DNA from: Desulfamplus sp964425195
GTDB taxonomy: Bacteria > Desulfobacterota > Desulfobacteria > Desulfobacterales > Desulfobacteraceae
Length of the DNA: 64,000 nt
NCBI GenBank assembly: GCA_964425195.1
Contig: CAYRLG010000003.1
Coordinates: 62,001-126,000, forward strand
Reading direction: 5' to 3'
The notes under the pieces: model-generated
What the model was told of the DNA's origin: nothing
The model's database searches: none
The model's input: only the letters and a program-made list of their open reading frames with translations
Part shown: positions 55,079 to 63,046 of the stretch, piece by piece
Position numbering within the stretch: position 1 is the stretch's first letter
Layout: every line of letters begins with the position of its first letter
Translations under genes and position numbers: made by a program

Positions 55079-55315
55079 TTAGATAGGCTGCAACTCTTCA
55101 ATTATAGTTTCTGGTGCAATATCTTGTTCATTAGGCCAAGTTACAGCACCAAACAAAATGCCGACTTGATTAAAATAGGAGATGTTTTTAAGTTCTTTAA
55201 AAACTCCTTTGTTTAAATATGGACGAACATCAAATATCCCTTTTCGACCATCATCTATTTCAACATATAATTTATAATCAGGTAACGGCTTGACTATTTT
55301 TACATCCCAATACAT
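55079..55315 (-). CDS. DUF2442 domain protein, copy 2
   Basis: A 78-residue DUF2442 protein (MYWDVKIVKPLPDYKLYVEI, then GIFDVRPYLNKGVF and TWPNEQDIAPETI). It has low similarity to copy 1 at 46955 and belongs to the MYWDV subgroup, which is usually found without DUF4160. A TTG start 7 codons upstream (55336) is possible but ATG 55315 matches the family. The toxin or target is unknown. Confidence 0.78.
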   Translation of the reverse strand: MYWDVKIVKPLPDYKLYVEIDDGRKGIFDVRPYLNKGVFKELKNISYFNQVGILFGAVTWPNEQDIAPETIIEELQPI

Positions 55316-55390
55316 AAAAACATCACAATGGATCAATTTTGTATGGATTTTCTCCGCTTTACGTTTTGCGTGTAAAAATTTTTCTCTAAT

Positions 55391-55840
55391 TCACAAAGAA
55401 GAATAAGGATAATAGGTTTTATCCAAAGCCTGCTCTAAAGTGTATGGGCAGCTTTGCGGAAAATCAGATTCAAAAAGTCCTGTCTCTAAAGCAGCGTATT
55501 CGATAGCATCAGCGTAGGCATCGGTTATTTTCTCTTCAATTTGATATTTAAGGCTGGGGCTTGTTTTTAAGAGTGATCTAATCTGGCTTCTCTGCTCAAT
55601 AATCGTCCCTTTCCAACTGCTGGAGCGGTGATCTGGCTGAAATTGCCATTTTAGCAGATGAATAAACAGGATTTTGAGTCTATTTATCAATTCTCGATGC
55701 TGGCTTTTGCTCATTCCTTCCAATTCCTCAGCAATATTTTCAACATCAATCTCAGACAATCTGCCGCTTCTCAACAGGCTGACATTATGACAAAGCCATG
55801 AGTAAAAATCCTGATTATATTCGATTGATAAATTATCCAT
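55391..55840 (-). CDS. DUF29 domain protein
   Basis: A 149-residue protein of the DUF29 type (DFYSWLCHNVSLLRSGRLSE, IDVENIAEELEGMSK, HLLKWQFQPDHRSSSWKGTI). DUF29 proteins are common and multi-copy in cyanobacteria and some other bacteria, often near mobile or toxin-antitoxin loci; function is unknown. ATG 55840 fits the family start; an in-frame upstream frame to 55912 is probably untranslated. Confidence 0.82.
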   Translation of the reverse strand: MDNLSIEYNQDFYSWLCHNVSLLRSGRLSEIDVENIAEELEGMSKSQHRELINRLKILFIHLLKWQFQPDHRSSSWKGTIIEQRSQIRSLLKTSPSLKYQIEEKITDAYADAIEYAALETGLFESDFPQSCPYTLEQALDKTYYPYSSL

Positions 55841-55962
55841 AAAAATAAAAAATCCCTCTGTCTGTGAAACTTTATGATTTAAAATAGTCCAATAAAAATA
55901 GCGTATAAACACACTCCTGTGCGTATCTTAACGATTCAAGTCTTTTTGTGGCTACGTATCTT

Positions 55963-56292
55963 TTAGTATGCAAAAAGCTCTTGCAAGCAGTTAATTATTT
56001 GGAGTTGAAGGCTTTTGTTAATTATACCAAGTCGTTGAATTAATCTTGATTTATCAACAGCTCTTATTTGATCCAATAGTATCAATCCATTTTTGCCTTT
56101 TACACTACATGGGATTCTTGTTGGAAATTTAAATCCCTTTGATGTAATTGGAGCTACAATAACAGTTTTTAATGCAGACATCTCATCAGGAGAAATAACA
56201 ACACAAGGTCTTGTTTTTTGAATTTCAGAACCTTGAGTCGGGTTTAACTGCACCAGCCAAATATCAAACCTATGAATGTTTTGGTTTACCAT
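55963..56292 (-). CDS. mazF: MazF-like mRNA interferase toxin
   Basis: A 109-residue PemK/MazF-fold endoribonuclease (RFDIWLVQLNPTQGSEIQKT, RPCVVISPDEM, VIVAPITSKG). The family cleaves mRNA and is neutralised by MazE. Its ATG overlaps the end of the antitoxin gene (ATGG within TGGTAA), giving a 7-nt overlap and coupled translation. A TTG two codons upstream is less likely. Confidence 0.9.
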   Translation of the reverse strand: MVNQNIHRFDIWLVQLNPTQGSEIQKTRPCVVISPDEMSALKTVIVAPITSKGFKFPTRIPCSVKGKNGLILLDQIRAVDKSRLIQRLGIINKSLQLQIINCLQELFAY

Positions 56293-56549
56293 TCCCAATA
56301 ACCTTCATCGACCAATGGTGCTTCTAACCATTCCATATCTTCATTATCTTCATTATTTGATGACTGGAGCTGATGAGCTTTATCAAATTGTTCTTTCCAG
56401 CCTTCTCTTAGTTTTTTTACGGGCTGAATCAATAGTCCATCGTCAGTTACTATAAATTTCAGCTCTTTATCTCCCAAATGGGCTTGCTCAATAATTGCCT
56501 TTGGAATTCGTATGCCTTGAGAATTGCCTATTCTGATTAAAGTTGTCAT
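56286..56549 (-). CDS. mazE: MazE-like AbrB antitoxin
   Basis: An 87-residue antitoxin with a SpoVT/AbrB DNA-binding N-terminus (MTTLIRIGNSQGIRIPKAII) and an acidic C-terminal tail (SSNNEDNEDMEWLEAPLVDE) that would wrap MazF. GGAGG is spaced 5 nt from ATG 56549. It probably represses the mazEF operon through the AbrB domain. Confidence 0.88.
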   Translation of the reverse strand: MTTLIRIGNSQGIRIPKAIIEQAHLGDKELKFIVTDDGLLIQPVKKLREGWKEQFDKAHQLQSSNNEDNEDMEWLEAPLVDEGYWEW

Positions 56550-56688
56550 TTCTGCCTCCATATATGGATTATGTAATTACTTTATAACCACGTATGGATA
56601 ATTGTCAAATCGTAATTAAGGAAGAATCGGGGCTGACTATGACACATTTAAATTATTTGTATTAAGACATTATCCCCTTAGTTTTTTT

Positions 56689-57435
56689 TCAAAATTTCAA
56701 AGAAGCCTCTTTCAATATTCTTTGGGTAGGCTCACTGAACCAACAATCAAGGAAAGTTTCATTTTTGGATTTGAAATTTTTTTGATATCTATTCCTTATC
56801 TCCTCAGTATAATATGATTTGATTGCTGAAAACGCCTGATTTTGAAATTCAGATAGTGCGGTTGCTTTTTCGATTGCTTTCTGGAGTAATATCTCGCCTG
56901 AATATATCTCGTCAATCAATCCAATTGTCTTTGCTTCTGCAAATGAGATAAAATTACCGCTATAAACCATCTCTTTTGCCAATCTTTTGCCGATGATCTG
57001 TCTTAAAAGAATATCAGCCACATAGGGAGCTGGAACTCCCAGTTTTATTTCATTCAGACCAATCTTTTTTGTATCTGTTCCTGCAAACCTGTAATCACAA
57101 GTTAGAGCAAGAACATTACCTCCTGCAACTGCATGACCTGACAATGCACATACTGTCGGTAATGCAATTGTAGATAAATCAATAATAAGCTCATTGAAGC
57201 TATGCCAGAACTCTGACATTTCAGTTCTATCAAAATTTAATAATAACGGAAGATCAAGACCTATTGAAAAAAACTTCGCACCTCCGCAGAGAATAATCCC
57301 TGCAACATCATTTCTTATTTCATCAATGTTATCAGTTAAATCCTTGAGCAAAGAGGGATTTATTGAATTAGTCGATCCGTTATTTAAAGTCAGAACAGCT
57401 ATATTGTTTTCAATTTCGGTTATTACTGTCTTCAT
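56689..57435 (-). CDS. Enoyl-CoA hydratase/isomerase family protein
   Basis: A 248-residue crotonase-fold enzyme. The oxyanion hole blocks are GGAKFFSIGLDLPLL and LSGHAVAGGNVLALTCDYR. The usual hydratase glutamates are not both obvious, so hydratase versus isomerase cannot be decided. It is the last gene of the acyl-CoA cluster, separated from the HMG-CoA lyase-like gene by 130 nt holding hairpin copy 4. AAGGAA precedes the ATG. Confidence 0.8.
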   Translation of the reverse strand: MKTVITEIENNIAVLTLNNGSTNSINPSLLKDLTDNIDEIRNDVAGIILCGGAKFFSIGLDLPLLLNFDRTEMSEFWHSFNELIIDLSTIALPTVCALSGHAVAGGNVLALTCDYRFAGTDTKKIGLNEIKLGVPAPYVADILLRQIIGKRLAKEMVYSGNFISFAEAKTIGLIDEIYSGEILLQKAIEKATALSEFQNQAFSAIKSYYTEEIRNRYQKNFKSKNETFLDCWFSEPTQRILKEASLKF

Positions 57436-57514
57436 TTATTTTTTCCTTTCGAGTTTTTATTAATTTGAATAAGAGGTGAAACTATAATTCAAAACACTCT
57501 ATGCTCCAAAACAG

Positions 57515-57558
57515 ATAGAATAGTAGAGACCTACGGCTCTGCGTCTCTACTATTCTAT
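57515..57558 (-). repeat. GTAGAGAC hairpin element, copy 4 (terminator-like)
   Basis: A perfect 16-bp stem: 57515-57530 (ATAGAATAGTAGAGAC) pairs with 57543-57558, with a 12-nt loop. It begins 7 nt after the stop codon of the HMG-CoA lyase-like gene, reading on the minus strand. It is the longest of four GTAGAGAC hairpins in the window and could act as a terminator or mRNA end stabiliser; no long T-run follows. Confidence 0.7.
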
Positions 57559-57565
57559 TTAAATC

Positions 57566-58696
57566 CTACCACCCATCAGGCAGTTTTTGATCTGGTTTTT
57601 CTCCAAGTTTCTCTTTTAGTTTTGCAAGACCCGGGCGGGCATAGTGCATGTGTCCCTCTTTTAATGTTCTGCCGTTTATCATGGCTTCGCTCCTGAGACG
57701 CTGCTTCATTGTTCTTTCAAGCTGCTTGCCAAGCCATAGAACTCTATCCACGTCCCAGCCATGCTCAATGCCCATCTCATCAACCTGAACTAAGGTATCT
57801 TCAAGGCATATAAGCCCAACATAACGGGGATCCTTGTAGTAGTATTCGCCAGTCCCCTTAATTGGACGGTCATCAAGGAAATTTGCAGGCTGTCCACCAA
57901 GACCACCGAGTGTTGCCTCAAAATTTGTGATTCCAGCCTGAAGAGCTGCAAGAACAGAGGCAGATGCGACCCTTTTAGTCTCATGAAAATGGGCAATGTG
58001 CAAATTAGTATCTGGAAGCTCATCAAGCACCATTGAAAAATAGCGATAAACATCAGGAGCAGAAGCACTACCGTCATGGTCAGCATGTTCAACATCATGT
58101 GCACCAATATCAAGCCAACGTTTAGTGAATTTTACAGCATCTTTCATATCAGTTGCTCCGCCAATCGGGCTTCCCCAAATTGTGCTCACCGTTCCGCACA
58201 TCTTAATTCCAGCATCATTACATTTTTTGATGCAACGCTCTGCCTCTTTCCAGTAGTTTGGCAAAGTTGTGCCTGAATTTGCATAGTGGTGCTGCTCTTC
58301 AGTTGATACCATCATAAGAATTCTATCAGGACCTATCCCCTGTTTTTTAAGCTCAATTGCCCTGTCAACTGCTGGCTCTCTGATTGTTATGGCTGTAAAG
58401 CAAATATCATCAACATTTATACCACGTTTGGTGCATTTCTTTTTAAAGAGATCACCCTTTACATATTTAAGAAGCTCCTCAGCATCGCTAAACTGAGGCA
58501 TTGATATAGGATTACCAAGATTTGTAACCTCTATATAACGGCAGCCTGCAAAAATAAGCTCCTCAAGGTAAAATTTCTTTGCCTCTGTTGAGACAAATTT
58601 TTCTGAGTGTTGAAAACCATCTCTTACAGTAATATCACCGATAGTAACCTTTTTTGGCATTCTTGGGAAAATTTTCCACATATCATATTCAGTCAT
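57566..58696 (-). CDS. HMG-CoA lyase-like / pyruvate carboxyltransferase family enzyme
   Basis: A 376-residue TIM-barrel enzyme of the HMGL-like family. The metal-binding signature is ITVRDGFQHSEKF (catalytic Arg-Asp), with AHFHETKRVASASVLAALQA and FEATLGGLGGQPANFLD as conserved barrel blocks. The neighbours (acyl-CoA dehydrogenase, methylglutaconyl-CoA hydratase-like, carboxylase) suggest cleavage of HMG-CoA to acetoacetate and acetyl-CoA. It is longer than classic HMG-CoA lyase (about 300), so homocitrate-like alternatives are possible. AGGAG precedes the ATG. Confidence 0.8.
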   Translation of the reverse strand: MTEYDMWKIFPRMPKKVTIGDITVRDGFQHSEKFVSTEAKKFYLEELIFAGCRYIEVTNLGNPISMPQFSDAEELLKYVKGDLFKKKCTKRGINVDDICFTAITIREPAVDRAIELKKQGIGPDRILMMVSTEEQHHYANSGTTLPNYWKEAERCIKKCNDAGIKMCGTVSTIWGSPIGGATDMKDAVKFTKRWLDIGAHDVEHADHDGSASAPDVYRYFSMVLDELPDTNLHIAHFHETKRVASASVLAALQAGITNFEATLGGLGGQPANFLDDRPIKGTGEYYYKDPRYVGLICLEDTLVQVDEMGIEHGWDVDRVLWLGKQLERTMKQRLRSEAMINGRTLKEGHMHYARPGLAKLKEKLGEKPDQKLPDGW

Positions 58697-58834
58697 TTTA
58701 AAATCTCCTAATGGCTGTTTTTTTCAGCACTTATAATTTAAGTTTTATTTTTATATATCCGCATATAGCAGACCACACTAATTTTATCCCCTCTATTTTC
58801 CACCTTATACTCAGCAAGGTCGTAAATTGAATTT

Positions 58835-58975
58835 ATGATATATTATCAAATATCATAAAAGATTAGTTTCTATGGATGCCGCGCGCTGCATTCATAGAAA
58901 AAAAAATCAATTTATTCCCGCTCTAAGTATAACTTATAAGAGGGGAGGTTAAGTTTGCTTCTCTCCAGTTATAAG
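58835..58975. other. Intergenic inverted repeats between the lyase and carboxylase genes
   Basis: The 332-nt gap 58697-59028 has no gene but three inverted repeats. ATGATAT/ATATCAT lies at 58835-58856. TTTCTATG-N-ATGC pairs with GCAT-N-CATAGAAA across 58867-58900 (12 pairs plus one G-T, 8-nt loop). CTTATAA/TTATAAG lies at 58933-58975. The middle hairpin is followed by an A-run on the plus strand. They may form an internal terminator or operator region splitting the operon, or be remnants of mobile DNA. Confidence 0.5.
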
Positions 58976-59028
58976 AAAAGAGCTTAAGGTGGAGTTAATG
59001 TCTAAAAAAAGCTACTACAAAACTACAT

Positions 59029-60618
59029 TTAAAATCTAAAGTTTCCAAATGATGGTTCACCAATCTCTTTTAACAAACTCACCTCAAGAGCCATTCCTAA
59101 CCAATCGCGTATTTCAGAGAACTTAAGAACTCCGTCATTTAAAAGCCTTGATGCACAGAAAAATGGATGAGCTTCACCATCATACTTTGCAATCATCTTC
59201 TCCTGAAACGCATCTTTCTCCTCTTGAGTCATTGGTTTACCGCTTCCTTTACGCTTTGCCTCTTCAATTGAGAGAAGAACTCCTCCAGCACTCTTTCCGC
59301 TCATAACAGATGTTCTTGCTCTCATTGTTATAAATAGAAAGTGGGGACGATAGGCTCTTCCGCACATTCCATAATTTGCTGCTCCATTGTCAGGACCTAT
59401 TACAAGCTGAATTTTTGGCACTTGGGCGCAAGATACAGCACGAACTAAGTTTGCACCATATTTACCAATACCAGCATGTTCTGAGTCTGACCCCACCATA
59501 AATCCCGGAGCATTTTGTATAAAAAGTAGTGGAATCTTCTCTTGACTACAGCGAACAATCCATTCGGTTGCCTTTTTTGCAGCCTCATGGAATATAATAC
59601 CAACCCTATTTGAACAGAGAACCCCAACTGGAAAACCTTTAATTCTGATCTTGCCAGTGAGTATGTTATCTGCTCTGCCATTTGCATAATCTTGCTTATA
59701 CTCCTGAAAAACGCTACCATCAGCCATACACTCAAGAATTTGGCGTGCATCAATACCCTGATGAGGAAAAATAGGCATATAATCGTAAATAGAATCAAGC
59801 GGAATAACAGGCTCTTGTTCTTGATATCTGTGCAGATTGATTGTCTGAGGTTTTTCTAAAGATAAGATATCACGAACCCTTGCTACTGCCTCAGCCTGAT
59901 CATAGCAAAGGTGATCAGCACCTCCTGATATCTGTGTATGAACCGCAGCACCGCCCAAATCTTCGGCAGAGATTGTCTCACCAGTTGCCATTTTGACTAA
60001 AGGCGGCCCAGCAAGAAACGAAAATGACTGCTGGTCAATCATAATAGACTGGCACGCCATAAAAACAATATAAGCACCGCCGGCAGTGTTGCCTCCTGTA
60101 CTCATTGTAATCTGCTTTAACCCTTTTGCCGACATCCTTGCCATGTTGTAGAAAATCGTGCCAAAATGCTGGTCATCAGGGAAAACATCTGCCTGCATTG
60201 GAAGAAACACACCGCCTGAATCGCCGATATAGACAGAGTTTATGCCGCATTGATCAGCAATTGCCTGTGCTCTCATGTGTTTTTTTAGTGTAATTGGAAA
60301 GTATGTGCCAGCCTTAACCCTTGAGTCGTGCCCCACAATCATTGTCCAGTTGCCGTGTATTTTGCCAAGTCCAGTTACAATACCTGCACACGGTACATCA
60401 TCAACTCCCGGGTAACCCATGCCGAAGCCTGCAAGTTTAGAGAGTTCAAAAAAGGTTGTACCAGGGTCTATCATGTCTTGAATAAGATCACGAACAGGAC
60501 GCTTATTTTTGGAAGCTAAAGAATCAACCGCTTTTTGTCCGCCGGGCCACACTGCCTGATATTCACGCTCTGCAAGCAAAGCCTCTTCATTTTCCCAGAA
60601 TGTTCTGTTTTCGCTCAT
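59029..60618 (-). CDS. Biotin-dependent acyl-CoA carboxylase beta subunit (carboxyltransferase), methylcrotonyl-CoA type
   Basis: A 529-residue carboxyltransferase with N- and C-terminal crotonase-like halves. Conserved blocks are YPGVDDVPCAGIVTGLGKI, VFPDDQHFGTIFYNMARMSA, STGGNTAGGAYIV, LAGPPLVKMATGETISAEDL and GKSAGGVLLSIEEAKRKG. By neighbourhood it is most likely the methylcrotonyl-CoA carboxylase beta subunit of leucine breakdown. The biotin-carrying alpha subunit is not in the window. Glutaconyl-CoA decarboxylase alpha is a possible alternative in anaerobes. AAGGAT precedes the ATG. Confidence 0.8.
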   Translation of the reverse strand: MSENRTFWENEEALLAEREYQAVWPGGQKAVDSLASKNKRPVRDLIQDMIDPGTTFFELSKLAGFGMGYPGVDDVPCAGIVTGLGKIHGNWTMIVGHDSRVKAGTYFPITLKKHMRAQAIADQCGINSVYIGDSGGVFLPMQADVFPDDQHFGTIFYNMARMSAKGLKQITMSTGGNTAGGAYIVFMACQSIMIDQQSFSFLAGPPLVKMATGETISAEDLGGAAVHTQISGGADHLCYDQAEAVARVRDILSLEKPQTINLHRYQEQEPVIPLDSIYDYMPIFPHQGIDARQILECMADGSVFQEYKQDYANGRADNILTGKIRIKGFPVGVLCSNRVGIIFHEAAKKATEWIVRCSQEKIPLLFIQNAPGFMVGSDSEHAGIGKYGANLVRAVSCAQVPKIQLVIGPDNGAANYGMCGRAYRPHFLFITMRARTSVMSGKSAGGVLLSIEEAKRKGSGKPMTQEEKDAFQEKMIAKYDGEAHPFFCASRLLNDGVLKFSEIRDWLGMALEVSLLKEIGEPSFGNFRF

Positions 60619-60698
60619 TTTTTTATTATATCCTTATTTGGCTTTCCCTCTCACCTTGTTAAACAGCTAAAGCATAAGAGGGTGAAAAGTTTAACAGA

Positions 60699-61484
60699 TT
60701 ATCGTCCCTTATAGACAGGTTTGCGTTTTTCTCTAAATGCGGTTAAGCCCTCAACTCTATCTTCAGTTGGAATGGTTACTCGATAAGCATTAGATTCAAT
60801 GGCAAGACCAGTTGCCAAATCGGCCTCAACGCCTTGATTAATCGCATACTTTGCCATTTCAACGGCAATGGGTCCAGTTTCTGCTATCATATCTGCCATT
60901 GCCATACACTCATCAATAAGTTTTTCTGGTTCGCAGATTTTATTAGCAAGTCCGATTGATAGAGCCTCAGCAGCATCAACTCTTCTTCCTGTAAAGATAA
61001 GCTCTTTTGCCTTTGCAACTCCTACAACTCTTGGAAGCCTTTGAGTACCTCCACCGCCAGGGATAATTGCAAGGCGTGTTTCAGTTAATCCCATTACAGC
61101 AGCTTTGGATACAATGCGTATATCAGATGCAAGGGCAAGTTCAGTGCCGCCTCCAAGGGCAATTCCGTTAACTGCTGCAATTACTGGTTTGTTTAAATTT
61201 TGAACTGATGTGAGAAGATTTCTAATTGTTAAGATAAATTTTTTAACCTCATCTTGAGAAAGCGTTGCTCTCTCTTTTAAATCTGCACCAGAACAGAATG
61301 CCTTTTCTCCAGCACCTGTTATAATAACAGTTCTAATCTCTGATCTATATTGCAAAGCATCAACCGCATCTCTTAAAGCATAAAGCATCTCAAAGTTGAG
61401 AGAGTTCATAGACTTTGGACGGTTAAGAGTGAGTATTACACTGCTTCTTTTTTCTTCTTGTATGAGGACGGCTTCGTTTTCCAT
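60699..61484 (-). CDS. Enoyl-CoA hydratase, methylglutaconyl-CoA hydratase (AUH)-like
   Basis: A 261-residue crotonase-fold hydratase. Oxyanion-hole blocks FCSGADLKERAT and GIALGGGTELALASDIRI are followed by the catalytic-glutamate region GLTETRLAIIPGGGGTQRLP, which is the AUH/methylglutaconyl-CoA hydratase pattern. It ends FREKRKPVYKGR. It would hydrate 3-methylglutaconyl-CoA to HMG-CoA. It sits between the acyl-CoA dehydrogenase (26-nt gap) and the carboxylase (80-nt gap) on the same strand, with AAGGGA ahead of the ATG. Confidence 0.86.
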   Translation of the reverse strand: MENEAVLIQEEKRSSVILTLNRPKSMNSLNFEMLYALRDAVDALQYRSEIRTVIITGAGEKAFCSGADLKERATLSQDEVKKFILTIRNLLTSVQNLNKPVIAAVNGIALGGGTELALASDIRIVSKAAVMGLTETRLAIIPGGGGTQRLPRVVGVAKAKELIFTGRRVDAAEALSIGLANKICEPEKLIDECMAMADMIAETGPIAVEMAKYAINQGVEADLATGLAIESNAYRVTIPTEDRVEGLTAFREKRKPVYKGR

Positions 61485-61510
61485 TTTTTATTCCCTTTTT
61501 TAAATAATCC

Positions 61511-62659
61511 TTAGCACCCAATATACCTTGAGATAACAATCCTCTGAACCTCTGAAGTTCCTTCACCTATATCAAGAAGTTTCTGGTCACGGTAAAATCT
61601 CTCAACATTGTACTCTTTCATAAGACCGTAACCGCCGTGAATCTGAACAGCATGATTTGCAACCCTTCCCATAAGCTCTGAACAGTAGAGCTTTGCCATT
61701 GCAGCCTCTTTTTCAAACGGACGCTTCTCATTTCTTAACCAGCACGCCTTATACATAAGATTTCGGGCACACTCTATCTCCATTGCACAATCAGCTAACT
61801 TAAACGCAATTGCCTGAAATTTAGATATCGGCTGCCCAAACTGTTTACGCTCTTTTGCATATTGAAGTGCAAGATCGTAAGCTCCTTGTGCACCGCCAAG
61901 ACCCATTGCACCAATTGAGAGTCTTCCGCCATCAAGAGTTTTTAACATCTGATGAAATCCGTCACCCTGTTTACCCAATATATTCTCTTTTGGCACACGG
62001 ACATTATCAAAATATAGTTCGGCTGTGTTAGAGGCTCTCCACATCATTTTTTTGTGCATGGGAACTGCTTTAAAACCCGGAGTTCCTTTTTCGACTATAA
62101 AACAGGTGTATTCTGGTTTTCCATTTGCCTTTGTCCCAGTAATTGCCTGAACAGTTACCCCAAGTGTCATTTCACAAGCTGCATTTGTGATAAAAATCTT
62201 TGAGCCGTTAATAATCCAATCATCTCCATCTTGAACTGCTGTGGTTTTGCTGCCTCCAGCGTCAGAACCAGCGGTCGGCTCTGTTAAACCAAATCCCCAA
62301 AGAGCCTCACCTCTGCATAACTTTGGAAGATATTTCTGCTTTTGCTCTTCTGAACCAAAGTAATATAATGGTCCTATGCCAAGGGAGTTACCAGCAGCAA
62401 CAGTTGCAGCCTGAGAGCCGTCAATTCTTGCAACCTCTTCAACCGCTATGATGTATGATAGATAATCCATCCCCTGACCTTCATACTTTTCAGAGACAAA
62501 CATGCCAAAAAGACCAATTTCTCCCATCTTGCGGGTCAATTCAGGAGAGAACTCCTCTTTTTCATCAAGTTCACCAGCAATTGGTGCAATCTCTTTTTGG
62601 GCAAAATTTCTTACCTCTTTACGGATCATCTCCTGCTCTTTTGTAAGATCAAAATTCAC
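61511..62659 (-). CDS. Acyl-CoA dehydrogenase
   Basis: A 382-residue flavoprotein oxidising acyl-CoA to 2-enoyl-CoA. Blocks WGFGLTEPTAGSDAGG and IINGSKIFITNA bind FAD, and IHGGYGLMKEYNVERFYRDQ and DIGEGTSEVQRIVI close the protein. The glutamate in IGEGTSE is the catalytic base of short-chain enzymes; classic isovaleryl-CoA dehydrogenase has Ala/Gly there. The substrate is therefore uncertain despite the leucine-type neighbours. The start is GTG with AAGGAGG 8 nt upstream. It is the first gene of the cluster, divergent from a TetR gene. Confidence 0.9.
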   Translation of the reverse strand: MNFDLTKEQEMIRKEVRNFAQKEIAPIAGELDEKEEFSPELTRKMGEIGLFGMFVSEKYEGQGMDYLSYIIAVEEVARIDGSQAATVAAGNSLGIGPLYYFGSEEQKQKYLPKLCRGEALWGFGLTEPTAGSDAGGSKTTAVQDGDDWIINGSKIFITNAACEMTLGVTVQAITGTKANGKPEYTCFIVEKGTPGFKAVPMHKKMMWRASNTAELYFDNVRVPKENILGKQGDGFHQMLKTLDGGRLSIGAMGLGGAQGAYDLALQYAKERKQFGQPISKFQAIAFKLADCAMEIECARNLMYKACWLRNEKRPFEKEAAMAKLYCSELMGRVANHAVQIHGGYGLMKEYNVERFYRDQKLLDIGEGTSEVQRIVISRYIGC

Positions 62660-62751
62660 CTTGTATCCTCCTTAAAGTTCTATAGTGATAACTCTTATTT
62701 TGGGGCGATCTGGTTATATTTTCAGGAATATTGTTTATTACAAATACTATT

Positions 62752-62768
62752 CCGAACGAACGCTCAGT
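62752..62768. promoter_or_regulatory. TetR-type operator, site 1
   Basis: CCGAACGAACGCTCAGT is an imperfect palindrome of the form C-Y-GA-R-CG-NN-CG-Y-TC-R-G, typical of TetR-family fatty-acid/acyl-CoA regulators. It lies 93 nt upstream of the acyl-CoA dehydrogenase start. An inverted near-identical copy is at 62957. Confidence 0.65.
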
Positions 62769-62956
62769 CTGTTTTGTGATAGATATATATTTGTTGAATT
62801 GCATTTGTCAAATAATTTTTCCAAATTCACATATTTTTTTGAACAGTCAAAATTTAAAATAACAAAGTTGACCAATGGCTAAACAATATTGGAGGCTATT
62901 TTACTATTAACATCACTACTTGACATTGAAAGATAAAGTCTGTAAAACTCGAACTC

Positions 62957-62973
62957 ACTGAGCGGTCGTTCGG
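62957..62973. promoter_or_regulatory. TetR-type operator, site 2
   Basis: ACTGAGCGGTCGTTCGG is the reverse complement of site 1 with one mismatch in 17. It lies 74 nt upstream of the tetR start. The pair brackets the divergent promoters, so the TetR protein probably controls both directions. The rest of 62660-63046 has no gene visible. Confidence 0.65.
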
Positions 62974-63046
62974 TAAATATAAAATGTAGTATATTGACCT
63001 AATATGGTTAATAAGAGCTAAATTTAAGCAACCGGTCACAATAATT

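Noticed and set aside
61511..62659. Firm naming of the dehydrogenase as isovaleryl-CoA dehydrogenase
   Set aside because: The GEGTSE glutamate is the short-chain type rather than the isovaleryl type, so only the general family is given.
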